From: CAWCWK01 sp963842125 | GTDB lineage: Bacteria > Pseudomonadota > Alphaproteobacteria > Rhizobiales > CAWCWK01 | Direction of reading: 5' to 3' | Assembly: GCA_963842125.1 (NCBI GenBank) | Contig: CAWJFE010000005.1 | Span: 124,001 to 188,000, forward strand | DNA length: 64,000 nt | Part shown: positions 27,756 through 39,231 of the stretch, piece by piece | Numbering within the stretch: the first letter of the stretch is position 1 | Layout of the letters: the number at the start of each line of letters is the position of its first letter | Translations under genes and position numbers: made by a program | The notes under the pieces: generated by a model | Database searches by the model: none | The model's input: only the letters and a program-made list of their open reading frames with translations | What the model was told of the DNA's origin: nothing

Positions 27756-28526
27756 ATGACCTTGGAACTCTACGAAACGACGCCAACGAACCTCATCGAC
27801 ATTCGCCCACCAGGCGCGCGTCGTCCGATTGCGGCTCGCGCAAGCGTGCGGGCGGCACCGCATTCCTCGAGCGCGCGATGGCTCCATGCGCAACTCGCCG
27901 GACTGGACCATCTCGCGGCCGCCATGGCGTATCCGCGCGGACGCACGGTGCAGGTGGAGGGCGAGACGACCGAGACGATCCATGTCGTGGAAACGGGTTT
28001 GGTGAAGGAATACGACACGCTCCTGGACGGACGACGCCATATTCTCGGGTTTCGGGGGGCCCGCGACGTCCTCAACCTGGAACTGATCGGCGAGCAAGCC
28101 GACGATAGCTGCCACCACACGATCGACGCCGCGACAGACGTCGTGCTGCGGTCCTATCCGCTTCAGGCGGTTCGCCGGCTTGTTCAGCACGACGAGGACA
28201 GCCAATCGGCGCTCTCGTCGGACCTGGCCGCACGCCTGATCGATCTCGAACGCAAAGCGGTCGCGCTCGGTTGCCTGCCGGCGCTCGCGCGGGTCGGGCA
28301 GTTCCTCGGCGACCTCGCCAGCCGGGAGGTAGGGGATTCCACGTATGAAGCCGTGACGATCCCCGTCTGCCGCCAGGACATCGCAGACTATCTCGGCCTG
28401 ACACTGGAGACGGTCTGCCGCAACATCGGGCACCTCAAGGCCGAAGGCGTCATCGTCCTCGAGGGCTGTCACAGCTTTCGCATCCTACGGCCCGAAGCGC
28501 TCGAAGACGTCGTCTACGGCACGTGA
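27756..28526 (+). CDS. Crp/Fnr-family regulator, FixK/NnrR-like
   Basis: 256-aa regulator: cyclic-nucleotide-binding-like beta-roll (about residues 60-160), dimerisation helix and C-terminal winged helix with ICRQDIADYLGL-like sequence VCRQDIADYLGLTLETVCRN. There is no N-terminal Cys cluster, so no 4Fe-4S sensing like true FNR. The recognition helix reads ETVCR, where FNR/FixK proteins have E-x-x-S-R, so it should read an FNR-like site, but with Cys in place of Ser. It is the best candidate for binding the many TTGAC-N4-GTCAA boxes in this window. Confidence 0.9.
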   Translation: MTLELYETTPTNLIDIRPPGARRPIAARASVRAAPHSSSARWLHAQLAGLDHLAAAMAYPRGRTVQVEGETTETIHVVETGLVKEYDTLLDGRRHILGFRGARDVLNLELIGEQADDSCHHTIDAATDVVLRSYPLQAVRRLVQHDEDSQSALSSDLAARLIDLERKAVALGCLPALARVGQFLGDLASREVGDSTYEAVTIPVCRQDIADYLGLTLETVCRNIGHLKAEGVIVLEGCHSFRILRPEALEDVVYGT

Positions 28527-28603
28527 ACGCGGCTGGCCCGACGGCATCCTGAACGGTGTCCGTCGGACCTCGCTGCAAGGACGGCCTGACGACACGCCGT
28601 CCC

Positions 28604-29104
28604 TTAAGCGCTTTTGATCTCGATCCGTTTCTGCGTTGCCTTCGCCTCCGGCGACTTTGGCACGCGGATCCTCAAGACGCCTTTGTCCTGATGCGCCTCG
28701 ATCCTGTCATCCTCGACACCATGCGGCAGGGCCAGACGGCGCACGAAGCGACCGCGAAAACGCTCCACCCGATGGAAGTTCTTATCCTCCTCGCGGTCCT
28801 CCGTCTCTCGCGCGGCGGTAATCGACAGAATGCCATTGTTCAGCGAGACATCGACATCCTTGGGGTCGACGCCTGGCAAGTCGAGTGTGACCTCTATCGC
28901 ATCGTCGGTCTCGCTGATGTCCATGTGCGGCGCCATGTCTTTGGAACTCGCTCGCATACCGAACACCGGTGGCCAGGTCGGTTCGGCAAAGGCGTCCGAG
29001 AGCATCCGGTCCATCTCGTCGTGCATGCGCTGAAACGGGTCCGTCATCTCGGTCGTCTGCGCGGGCCTGCGGGCGTGCCACGGGACAATATCCTGAAGTC
29101 GCAT
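28604..29104 (-). CDS. Hsp20-family small heat-shock protein
   Basis: 166-aa chaperone with a complete alpha-crystallin domain: HMDISETDDAIEVTLDLPGV, LNNGILSITAARE and the C-terminal GVLRIRVPKSPEA. The N-terminus (MRLQDIVPWHARRP, DPFQRMHDEMDRM) is the usual substrate-binding arm. Divergent from the flavodoxin gene with a perfect FNR-like box between them. Prevents aggregation under stress; ends after RIEIKSA. Confidence 0.93.
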   Translation of the reverse strand: MRLQDIVPWHARRPAQTTEMTDPFQRMHDEMDRMLSDAFAEPTWPPVFGMRASSKDMAPHMDISETDDAIEVTLDLPGVDPKDVDVSLNNGILSITAARETEDREEDKNFHRVERFRGRFVRRLALPHGVEDDRIEAHQDKGVLRIRVPKSPEAKATQKRIEIKSA

Positions 29105-29167
29105 CAGAAGCCTCCGTTATTCGATCTCCCCCTTTGCCGAGCGTAGAGCCGTCGCCGACCGTCCGGT

Positions 29168-29181
29168 TTGACAACCGTCAA
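29168..29181. promoter_or_regulatory. FNR/FixK-like box between hsp20 and flavodoxin
   Basis: TTGACAACCGTCAA, a perfect TTGAC-N4-GTCAA palindrome, 63 bp from each of the two divergent start codons (29104 and 29245). Confidence 0.68.
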
Positions 29182-29244
29182 GACGCCTCGATGCCATCGG
29201 CGCTAGCCTCCCATTCGACATCAACACGTTGGCAGGGGCCGACC

Positions 29245-29745
29245 ATGGACCAAAACCCAAGCCGCGTGCTCGTGGCTTATCATTCCGAAAGCGGCCATAC
29301 CCGCCAGGTCGCCGAGGAGATCGCGGCCCAGCTCAGCGCCGACATCGAGCGCATTCAGCCGATGCGACGGCTGCGATCGATGGTCGGCCGCGTGCTCTAT
29401 GCGCTTATCCATCGAGAGATCGCGCTCGAGGCGGCGAAGCACGACGTCGGCGCCTACGACCTCGTCGTCGTCGGCTCGCCCGTCTGGGCGGCCCGCGCGA
29501 CGCCCGTGGCGCGCAGCTACCTTCGCGCACATGGTGCCGCCCTCCCGGCCGTCGCACTCTACGTCACGCTCTCCGGTTCCGGTGCCGAGCGCGCTTTGAA
29601 CGGTATGAGCGACCTTGTCGGAACGCCGCCTGTCGCACGCATGGCCGTTGACGACCGGGACCGGCGCGAGGGCGACGACATGAAGAAGATCCATGCCTTC
29701 GCGACGGAGATCGAGGCGAGGATGCCGATCCTGTCGACGTCTTAG
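29245..29745 (+). CDS. Flavodoxin-domain protein, HemG-like
   Basis: 166-aa flavodoxin-fold protein. The FMN phosphate loop is YHSESGHTRQVAEEIA, and DLVVVGSPVWAARATPVARS follows. It resembles HemG/flavodoxin-domain proteins; protoporphyrinogen oxidase activity under low oxygen is possible but not shown by sequence alone. ATG 29245 was chosen for the motif position right after the start. FNR-like box upstream. Confidence 0.85.
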   Translation: MDQNPSRVLVAYHSESGHTRQVAEEIAAQLSADIERIQPMRRLRSMVGRVLYALIHREIALEAAKHDVGAYDLVVVGSPVWAARATPVARSYLRAHGAALPAVALYVTLSGSGAERALNGMSDLVGTPPVARMAVDDRDRREGDDMKKIHAFATEIEARMPILSTS

Positions 29746-29802
29746 AGCTCGTACGGGCTCTTAGCGGAAAGACCCAAGATGATCCGATCGCGCGTAGAGG
29801 AC

Positions 29803-29816
29803 TTTACCGTTGTCAA
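29803..29816 (+). promoter_or_regulatory. Weak FNR/FixK-like box upstream of the conserved hypothetical gene
   Basis: TTTACCGTTGTCAA, one mismatch in the first half-site, 111 bp before ATG 29928. Weaker and further from the start than the other sites. Confidence 0.35.
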
Positions 29817-29927
29817 AGCGCTTTGCGGGCGCGTGCATTCAAGGGGAGCGAAGGTTCACTTGGGCGGTCGGATCTCATCGCTTGTCGCCAAAGATGGGCC
29901 GGCACGACTGAACGCTCCGAGGACGCC

Positions 29928-30299
29928 ATGACATTTCACACCATCCGGCTCGAACTGGCTCGCGATCACGACAATCCGGAGGGCAATGCGGCCCGCGGCT
30001 ATCGCTTCACCGCGCCGCTCGACAAGAACGCCAGGCTCGACGGCGCCGCCTGGGCGCGCGACCCGGCCCGCGCGACCGTCACGCGTTTCTGGGACGGCGA
30101 GCTGACCGAGCTCGGTTACCTTGTCAGGCGCACCGACGGCGAATGGGTCTTCGACTACGACCCGGAAGACGAGGATGACGACGAGCCCGGCTATCGCTTC
30201 GGCGCGCACCGGTTCGCGGTGGGCGAATACGTCTCCATCCGCGAGCATGACGGGGTGACCCGCACTTTCCGGATCGCGAGCGCCGAACCGACAGCGTAA
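29928..30299 (+). CDS. Conserved hypothetical protein, 123 aa
   Basis: Function unknown. ATG 29928 gives MTFHTIRLELARDHDNPEG; the rest is a compact acidic soluble protein with ARGYRFTAPLDKNARLDGAA, a central Trp-rich stretch (VTRFWDGELTELGYLV), the acidic run DYDPEDEDDDEPGYRF and EYVSIREHDG. No membrane segment, no Cys. It resembles an unnamed family often found near universal stress proteins and cytochromes in alphaproteobacteria (from memory). Encoded alone, between flavodoxin and the ABC exporter, with a weak FNR-like box. Confidence 0.8.
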   Translation: MTFHTIRLELARDHDNPEGNAARGYRFTAPLDKNARLDGAAWARDPARATVTRFWDGELTELGYLVRRTDGEWVFDYDPEDEDDDEPGYRFGAHRFAVGEYVSIREHDGVTRTFRIASAEPTA

Positions 30300-30325
30300 G
30301 CGTCGCCCCGCGCCAACAGCTGCGC

Positions 30326-30339
30326 TTGACTTCTATCAA
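30326..30339 (+). promoter_or_regulatory. FNR/FixK-like box upstream of the ABC exporter operon
   Basis: TTGACTTCTATCAA, a perfect TTGAC-N4-ATCAA site apart from the C/A asymmetry, 35 bp before ATG 30374. The close spacing suggests the transcript starts within or very near the coding start. Confidence 0.55.
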
Positions 30340-30373
30340 TGCTCTCGTGGGGCCCGGCCCGCAGCCTCCGCGA

Positions 30374-31129
30374 ATGAACGAACCAGCCCTCATGGAACCG
30401 AAAGTGCCCGGCGTGCCGGCGGCTGCCGAAACGGTCTTTCGCGTGGTCGATGTCGGCAAGGTCTATGGCGAGGGAGAGGGCGCCGTTCATGCCCTGCGCG
30501 GTGTCGATCTCGAATTGATGTCGGGCGAGATGGCGGTGCTGCTCGGGCCTTCCGGGTCCGGCAAGTCGACGCTGCTCAACATCCTCGGTGGACTGGACAA
30601 GCCGAGTTCCGGCCGCGTCGTCTTCCGCGACCACGACCTCACCGACGCCTCCGATGCCGCGCTGACCCGTTTTCGGCGCGACCATGTCGGCTTCGTCTTC
30701 CAGTTCTACAATCTCATCCCCAGCCTCACCGCACGCGAGAACGTGGCGCTCGTCACCGAGATCGCCCGGCATCCGATGCGGCCGGAAGAGGCGCTCGACC
30801 TCGTCGGGCTGGCCGAGCGGATGGACCACTTCCCGGCCGAGATGTCGGGCGGCGAGCAGCAACGCGTCGCCATCGCACGCGCGATCGTCAAGCGCCCCGA
30901 CGTCCTCCTTTGCGACGAGCCGACGGGCGCCCTCGACAGCCAGACCGGCATCCGCGTGCTCGAGGCGCTAGACGCCGCCAACCGTGACTTGGGCGCGACG
31001 ACCGCCATCATCACGCACAATGCGGGGATCGCCGCCATCGCGCACCGGGTCGTTCGCTTCGCCGACGGGCAGGTGGTCGCGGTGGAGACCAACACGCACC
31101 GCGTCGCGCCGTCCGAGGTGACATGGTGA
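30374..31129 (+). CDS. MacB/LolD-type ABC transporter ATP-binding protein
   Basis: 251-aa ATPase. Walker A LGPSGSGKSTLLNILGGLD, Q-loop FVFQFYNLIPSLTARENV, signature SGGEQQRVAIARA, Walker B VLLCDEPTGALDSQTG, and the H-loop His in AIITHN. It works with the FtsX-type permease and HlyD-like protein encoded immediately downstream. ATG 30374 (MNEPALMEPKVPG) was chosen over an in-frame TTG at 30326, which lies within the FNR-like box. Confidence 0.92.
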   Translation: MNEPALMEPKVPGVPAAAETVFRVVDVGKVYGEGEGAVHALRGVDLELMSGEMAVLLGPSGSGKSTLLNILGGLDKPSSGRVVFRDHDLTDASDAALTRFRRDHVGFVFQFYNLIPSLTARENVALVTEIARHPMRPEEALDLVGLAERMDHFPAEMSGGEQQRVAIARAIVKRPDVLLCDEPTGALDSQTGIRVLEALDAANRDLGATTAIITHNAGIAAIAHRVVRFADGQVVAVETNTHRVAPSEVTW

Positions 31130-31170
31130 GGCAGGGCGCCATGACGGCGCCCTGGTGAGGGGATGGCGGC

Positions 31171-33537
31171 ATGACGCCGACCCCGCTCGACCGCAAGCTC
31201 CTGCGCGATCTGCGGCACGGATGGGGCCAGGCGCTGGCCACGGCTCTCATCATCGCGGCCGGCGTCGCGACGCTCATCACCTTCATGGGATCCTATCGCT
31301 CGCTCAGCGAGACGCGGAACGCCTACTACGAGCGTGAGCGCTTCGCGGACGTCTTCACGAGCCTCAAACGGGGGCCGCGCGACCTCGTGGCCGAGGCGGC
31401 ACGCCTGCCCGATGTCGCGATCGCGGAAGGGCGCATCGTGACGATGGCGCTGCTCGACATTCCCGGCATGCGCGAGCCGGCGAGCGCGCGCCTCGTCTCG
31501 CTGCCGCCGCGCGGCGAGCCCCGGCTCAACCGCCTCTACCTCCGGGCCGGCCGTCTTCCCGAGCCCGGCCGATGGGACGAGGTCGTCCTCAGCGAATCCT
31601 TCGCCAAGGCGCATGAATTCAGAGCCGGCAGCACGCTGTCCGCGACCTTCGGCGGCGCCAAACGGACCTTGCGCATCGTCGGGATCGTGCTGTCGCCGGA
31701 ATACATCAACACATTGGGCCCCGGCGACATCGTCCCCGACGACCGTCGCTTCGGGGTCGCCTGGATGCGCCAGGGCGCGCTGGAGGCCGCGCTCGATCTC
31801 GACGGCGCGATCAACGACCTCAACCTGACCCTGATGCGCAACGGCTCGGTGCCGGCGACGATCGCGGCGCTCGACCGCCTGCTCGAGCCCTATGGCGGGC
31901 TCGGCGCCTATGACCGGACGGACCAGCTCTCTCACGCCTTCCTCGACGCCGACCTCCAGCAGCTTCAAGGGCTCACCGCGATCATCCCGCCGATCTTCCT
32001 CGCCGTCGCGGCCTTCCTGACCAACATGACGCTGTCGCGTCAGATCGCTTTGGAGCGGGCCGAGATCGGGCTGATGAAGGCGCTCGGCTATGGGCGCGGC
32101 GCGGTGCTGGGGCATTACCTCAAGAGCGTTCTGGTAGTCGCCGCGCTCGGCGTCCTTCACGGCTTTGCCATGGGTGATTGGTTCGCACGATCGATGGCGA
32201 GCCTTTATCAGCAGTTCTACCACTTCCCGCTCCTCGTCAGCGTGCGCGCGCCGAACGCGTTTCTCATCGCGGGCTTCGCCGCCTTCGGAGCTGCGGCGCT
32301 CGGCGCGTTGCGGGCCTCCTGGTCGGCCGCGTCCCTGCCGCCGGCCGAAGCAATGCGCCCGCCGGCCCCGCCGCGCTATCGCCAGGGCTGGGTGAGCGCC
32401 GCTTTGGCGCGCCTCCTCCCGCTGGAGATCATGATGGTGCTTCGCCATCTCCGGCGGTTTCCCGGCCGCGCCGCGACGACGACGCTGGGTCTCGCCCTCT
32501 CGGTCGCCGCACTCATCTCGGCGACCTTCTCGCTCGACTCCATCGACCATACGCTCGACGTCACCTTCGGCGTCATGGAGCGGCAGCACGCGACGGTGCT
32601 CTTCTCGGAGGCGAAGGCGGCCGGCGCCGTGCGAGAGGTCGGGCGCTGGCCGGGCGTTCTCGTCAGCCGGCCCATGCAGGCCGTGCCCGTGACGCTGCGG
32701 CACGGGCATCTCGAACATTCCGGAGCGCTGACGGGCGTGACCGGCGATGCAGGTCTCAGCCGTGTGGTCGACACCGAACTGCGACCGATAGCGCTGCCCG
32801 AGACCGGCATCGTCCTCAGCCAAACGCTCGCGCGCAAGCTGGAGGTCGGGCCGGGCGACCGAATTGACGTCGAGGTCAAGACCGGCCTTCGGCAGACCCA
32901 CGCCCTAAGGGTCTTCGGCGAGGTGGAGCAGTATCTGGGATCGGGTGCCTATATGCGCGCCGACGCCTTGGACCGTCTTCTGCGCCAGGCACCTGCGGCC
33001 AACGGCGCCCATGTGCTCGTCGACGCCGCTCGCTGGCCGGAATTCTACGCCGAGGCCAAGAACGCGCCGGGCGTCGCCGCGTTGAGCCTCGTGACACGCT
33101 CGCGCCAGCGCTTCGAGGCGACGATGGCGGAGAACCTGCGGATCAGCGTGGCGATCTACGTCGTCTTCGCCAGCCTGATCGCCATCGGCGTGGCGTATAA
33201 TAGCGCGCGGATCAGCCTGTCGGAGCGGTCCCGGGAGCTGGCGTCCTTGCGCGTCCTCGGCTTCAACCGGCGCGAGGTCTCGACCATCATCCTAGGCGAA
33301 CTCTTCGTCTGCGTTCTCCTCGCCTTGCCGATCGGCTGGCTGATCGGGCGCGGGCTGGCCGACCTCATCGCCCGAAGCATCAGTCAGGAGCTCTATTCGA
33401 TCCCGGTCGTCATCTACCCGGCGACCTATGCCTGGGCCTCCATCATGGCGCTGACCGCTGTTGGTGCTTCCGGCCTCCTCATGGTCCGCCGGATCGCCCG
33501 GCTCGACCTGATCGCCGTCCTTAAGACGCGGGATTGA
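31171..33537 (+). CDS. ABC transporter permease with two FtsX domains
   Basis: 788-aa inner-membrane permease with duplicated FtsX/MacB units: one N-terminal helix, a periplasmic domain (about residues 45-260), three helices (residues 265-400), then a second helix-periplasm-three-helix unit ending in RRIARLDLIAVLKTRD. This 10-helix type serves MacB-like exporters that drive periplasmic events rather than membrane passage. Lies 42 bp after the ATPase gene and 5 bp before the HlyD-like gene. Substrate unknown. Confidence 0.9.
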   Translation: MTPTPLDRKLLRDLRHGWGQALATALIIAAGVATLITFMGSYRSLSETRNAYYERERFADVFTSLKRGPRDLVAEAARLPDVAIAEGRIVTMALLDIPGMREPASARLVSLPPRGEPRLNRLYLRAGRLPEPGRWDEVVLSESFAKAHEFRAGSTLSATFGGAKRTLRIVGIVLSPEYINTLGPGDIVPDDRRFGVAWMRQGALEAALDLDGAINDLNLTLMRNGSVPATIAALDRLLEPYGGLGAYDRTDQLSHAFLDADLQQLQGLTAIIPPIFLAVAAFLTNMTLSRQIALERAEIGLMKALGYGRGAVLGHYLKSVLVVAALGVLHGFAMGDWFARSMASLYQQFYHFPLLVSVRAPNAFLIAGFAAFGAAALGALRASWSAASLPPAEAMRPPAPPRYRQGWVSAALARLLPLEIMMVLRHLRRFPGRAATTTLGLALSVAALISATFSLDSIDHTLDVTFGVMERQHATVLFSEAKAAGAVREVGRWPGVLVSRPMQAVPVTLRHGHLEHSGALTGVTGDAGLSRVVDTELRPIALPETGIVLSQTLARKLEVGPGDRIDVEVKTGLRQTHALRVFGEVEQYLGSGAYMRADALDRLLRQAPAANGAHVLVDAARWPEFYAEAKNAPGVAALSLVTRSRQRFEATMAENLRISVAIYVVFASLIAIGVAYNSARISLSERSRELASLRVLGFNRREVSTIILGELFVCVLLALPIGWLIGRGLADLIARSISQELYSIPVVIYPATYAWASIMALTAVGASGLLMVRRIARLDLIAVLKTRD

Positions 33538-33541
33538 TGCC

Positions 33542-34813
33542 ATGCGCCGCTGGTTCTTTCGCTTGATCCTTCTCCTCGTCGTCGCCGGCCTCGTCGGGGC
33601 GGCGATCTGGGCGCTGCGCCCGCAACCCGTCCCCGTCGATCTCGCGCGCGTCGAGCGGGCCGACATCGCGCAGTGGATCGAGGAGGACGGCATCGTGCGC
33701 GTTCGGGACGTCTACACCGTATCGGCGCCCATGGGCGGACGCGTGCGGCGCAGTCCGGTCCATGTCGGGGACACGGTCGTGCAGGGCCGCACCGTCGTCG
33801 CGCAGATCGAGCCGCAGGAACCGACACTCATGGACGCGCGCACCCGCGCTGAAGCGCAGGCAGCCGTTTCATCGGCGCAGGCGTCCCTCGATCTCGCCTC
33901 CGTCCAGGTTCAGCGCGCCGAGGCGGAGCGGTCTTTCGCATCAAGCGAGCTCGAACGCATCGACAGCCTGGTGGAAAGGGGCGTCATGCCGGCGACCCGC
34001 CGCGAGGAAGCGGCCCTGCGCGCCAATCTGGCGGACGCCGCCGCTTCGTCGGCGCAAGCCGAGGTCGCCGTACGCGAGCGGGAGCTGGAACGCACCAAGG
34101 CGCATCTTCTCGAGCCCAAGGCGAATGGTGTCCCTCCCATCGATCCGTCGCTCTGCTGCGTCACGATTACCGCTCCGGCGTCCGGCCGCGTGCTGCGGAT
34201 CGTCCAGGAAAGTGAGATGGTCGTGCAGGCGGGCGCGCCGCTCGTCGAGATCGGCGATCCGCACGATCTCGAAGTGGTCGTGGACCTCCTTACGACCGAG
34301 GCCGTGACCCTGCCGGCCGAGACTGCGGTCGAGATCGTCGGCTGGGGCGGCGCAGACCTCGCGGCGCGGCTGGAGCGGGTCGAGCCGACGGCCTTCACCA
34401 AGGTCTCGGCGCTCGGCATCGAGGAGCAGCGCGTGACGACGGTCGTGGCGATCGAGGCGCCGCCGGAGAGCTACGCTTCGCTCGGCCATGGCTATCGCGT
34501 GACGGTCCGCCTGCTGCGTTGGGAAGGCCCCGACCGACTGTCGGTCCCCGTGAGCGCGCTCTTCCGGCGCGGTAACGCCTGGGCCGTCTTCCGCGACGAT
34601 GCGGGCACCGCCAGCCTCGTGTTGGTGGACATCGGTCGCATGAACGATGAGCGCGCCGAGCTGCTCTCGGGCCTCGACGAAGGCGACCGTGTCGTCGCCT
34701 TCCCGAGCGATCGCATCGCGGACAGCACGCCGATCGCACCGCGCCAGGAGATCGAGGCCAGCGAAGTGGGCGAGGAAAGCGAGGAGAGCGGCGAGAGCGA
34801 GGCTCTGCTCTGA
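33542..34813 (+). CDS. HlyD/RND-type periplasmic adaptor protein
   Basis: 423-aa membrane-fusion protein: N-terminal membrane anchor (RWFFRLILLLVVAGLVGAAI), a lipoyl/barrel half, a long helical hairpin rich in Ala/Glu (residues 100-195), and the second barrel strand set (ITAPASGRVLRIVQESEMVV). The C-terminal tail is acidic and low-complexity (SEVGEESEESGESEALL). Completes the tripartite-type exporter with the two upstream genes. Confidence 0.9.
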   Translation: MRRWFFRLILLLVVAGLVGAAIWALRPQPVPVDLARVERADIAQWIEEDGIVRVRDVYTVSAPMGGRVRRSPVHVGDTVVQGRTVVAQIEPQEPTLMDARTRAEAQAAVSSAQASLDLASVQVQRAEAERSFASSELERIDSLVERGVMPATRREEAALRANLADAAASSAQAEVAVRERELERTKAHLLEPKANGVPPIDPSLCCVTITAPASGRVLRIVQESEMVVQAGAPLVEIGDPHDLEVVVDLLTTEAVTLPAETAVEIVGWGGADLAARLERVEPTAFTKVSALGIEEQRVTTVVAIEAPPESYASLGHGYRVTVRLLRWEGPDRLSVPVSALFRRGNAWAVFRDDAGTASLVLVDIGRMNDERAELLSGLDEGDRVVAFPSDRIADSTPIAPRQEIEASEVGEESEESGESEALL

Positions 34814-34823
34814 ACGGCTGCGG

Positions 34824-34837
34824 TTGATCTTCGTCAA
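34824..34837 (+). promoter_or_regulatory. FNR/FixK-like box upstream of ppsA
   Basis: TTGATCTTCGTCAA (TTGAT-N4-GTCAA), 73 bp before the ppsA start codon and 10 bp after the adaptor stop. Confidence 0.62.
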
Positions 34838-34910
34838 GGCCGCCCATAGCGCACTGCGCCATCGTTTTGCTCGAACGGTCACGAGGACTTTTGAGCGAGG
34901 ATATCGAGCG

Positions 34911-37301
<2,391 letters not shown>

Positions 37302-37388
37302 CTGCGCTGACCCCTAGATGGCGAACGGCCGATCCAGGACATGCTTGCCACCCGGCTCCTGGAGGCAACCCGCAAGGAGAACTCTACC

Positions 37389-38243
37389 ATGACGTATCGC
37401 ACGATCCTGGCCGTCATACGCGACATGGATGTGGACGAACCCGTCATCGCAGTCGCGGGCCGGCTGGCGCAACTGGCAGGCGAGTCCGCGTTCGGCGAAC
37501 GCCCGCTCGTGCGTGTCTGCGCGGTGTTGACGGAACCCATTATGCCGGTCCTGGCGCCCAACGAGATCCCCGTTCAGGAATGGCGGAACCGCGTCGGCCA
37601 CCTGCAAAGCCAAGCCGATATGATCGCCGGGCAGGCCGCAAAGACGCTTGGCGAGCGCGGGATCGACCATGACGAACGCCCGGTCGTCCTGCCAGCCGGG
37701 ATGATCGCAGACGAGGTCGCAAAGCTGGCCCGCCATGCGGACATCTGCGTCATGCCATGGCCGACAAGTGTTGCCCGAAGGCGCGAGGCAACGGAGGCCT
37801 TTGACGGCGCACTCTTCAGCACGGGACGGCCGGTCCTTCTGGTCCCACCCGGCCCGCTCTCGAAGGGCTGGGGCGAGACCGTCATGGTTGCCTGGGATGA
37901 ACACCCACAAGCCGCACGGGCGCTTGCCGACGCGCTTCCGCTGCTGAGGGCAGCGACGGAGGTCCACGTGGTGATCGTCGAGAACGACGGCGATCCATCC
38001 CGGTCGCCCACCATGGACCTCAAGCCGATGCTCGCCCGGCACGGCGTCACGGCAAAGTTCGAGGTCATCGAACGGCGCGGCCGCAGCGTTGGCGAGGCGC
38101 TGCGCGAACAGGCGACCTGGCTGGAGGCCGAGATGACCGTGATGGGCGGCTACGGGCATTCGCGCTTTCGCGAGATCGTCCTTGGCGGCGCGACGCACGA
38201 GATGCTGGCCCACAACGCCATCCCGATCCTGCTGTCGCACTGA
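37389..38243 (+). CDS. Universal stress protein, tandem domains
   Basis: 284-aa second Usp protein, start ATG 37389 with AAGGAG upstream. The C-terminal domain has GGYGHSRFREIVLGGATHEM, the nucleotide-binding signature, ending in NAIPILLSH, nearly the same ending as the first Usp of the window. Probably co-transcribed with ppsA. Convergent with pfkB, only 4 bp apart at their 3' ends. Confidence 0.92.
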   Translation: MTYRTILAVIRDMDVDEPVIAVAGRLAQLAGESAFGERPLVRVCAVLTEPIMPVLAPNEIPVQEWRNRVGHLQSQADMIAGQAAKTLGERGIDHDERPVVLPAGMIADEVAKLARHADICVMPWPTSVARRREATEAFDGALFSTGRPVLLVPPGPLSKGWGETVMVAWDEHPQAARALADALPLLRAATEVHVVIVENDGDPSRSPTMDLKPMLARHGVTAKFEVIERRGRSVGEALREQATWLEAEMTVMGGYGHSRFREIVLGGATHEMLAHNAIPILLSH

Positions 38244-38247
38244 CCGC

Positions 38248-39228
38248 TCAGGCGTCGGCGTCGAGCGCGCTTTTGATCGGGTCGCTCCGGACCTCGCGGG
38301 ACATGCCGGCATAGAGACGGTCCGCGTCGGCGCGGGTGCAAAGCTCCGTGCCGGGGGTCATGACGGCCGCCGCTCCAGCCGCGACGGCATAGCGCCCCGC
38401 GTCCTCGATACTCCAGCCACGCGCGAGCGACAGGGCGAAACCGGCCACCATACTGTCGCCGGCGCCGATCTTGCTGGCCGGCTTCACCGTCGGCGCGAGG
38501 ATGCGGGTTGCGCCTTGCTCGGCGGCGAGAAGCGCGCCCGCAGCGCCGAGCGAGACCAGCACGATCTCGGACGCGCCTTGCGAGACGAGCCCGCAGGCGG
38601 CCCGCGCCAGATGGTCTTCCGTTTCGATGTCGCACCCGACGAGCGACGCCAGTTCGCGCAGGTTGGGCTTTATCAGGAAGAGGCCGGAGCCGAGCGCAGC
38701 CTTCAGTGCCGCTCCCGAGGTGTCGAGCACGACTTTGGCCGGGGCGGCGCGTTTCGCGACCTTGGCGTAGGCATCCGGCGGCAAGCCTTCGGGGAGGCTA
38801 CCACTCAATACGAGGATGTCTGTCGATGCCTCTTCGACAACCGCTAGGACGGTGTCGAACTCGTCCGCCGTCAGCGCGGGGCCGGGCGCTCCGATCCGAT
38901 ATTGAAGGCAGGTGGACGTCTCGTTGACCGTCAGATTCTCCCGCGTCCAACCCGTGATCGGCACGCGGTGCTGCGCAATGCCCTCCGCGTCGAGCCCAGC
39001 GCTCAGCATCTCGCCGGTCGGACCGCCGGCGCAGTAGATAGCCGATGCGGTCCCGCCCAGCTTGGCGATCGCGCGCGCCACGTTCACCCCCCCGCCGCCG
39101 GGATCGAGACGCGGGTTCGTGCCGCGCAGCTTGCGCTCAGCAATCACCGCCTCGACGTCGAGCGTCTTGTCGAGCGCCGGGTTGAGGGTCAGCGTCGCGA
39201 TCGACGCGGGTCTGTCCACCGAGGCCAA
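38248..39228 (-). CDS. pfkB: PfkB-type 1-/6-phosphofructokinase
   Basis: 326-aa ribokinase-fold sugar-phosphate kinase. The N-terminus TLTLNPALDKTLDVE, GGGGVNVARAIAKLGG, and the catalytic anion hole KIGAGDSMVAGFALSLA are those of the LacC/FruK/PfkB group. Likely makes fructose 1,6-bisphosphate, supporting glycolysis in the low-oxygen island. It is preceded by adhP with only 3 bp between, so they form one operon. Confidence 0.9.
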   Translation of the reverse strand: MASVDRPASIATLTLNPALDKTLDVEAVIAERKLRGTNPRLDPGGGGVNVARAIAKLGGTASAIYCAGGPTGEMLSAGLDAEGIAQHRVPITGWTRENLTVNETSTCLQYRIGAPGPALTADEFDTVLAVVEEASTDILVLSGSLPEGLPPDAYAKVAKRAAPAKVVLDTSGAALKAALGSGLFLIKPNLRELASLVGCDIETEDHLARAACGLVSQGASEIVLVSLGAAGALLAAEQGATRILAPTVKPASKIGAGDSMVAGFALSLARGWSIEDAGRYAVAAGAAAVMTPGTELCTRADADRLYAGMSREVRSDPIKSALDADA

Positions 39229-39231
39229 CGG

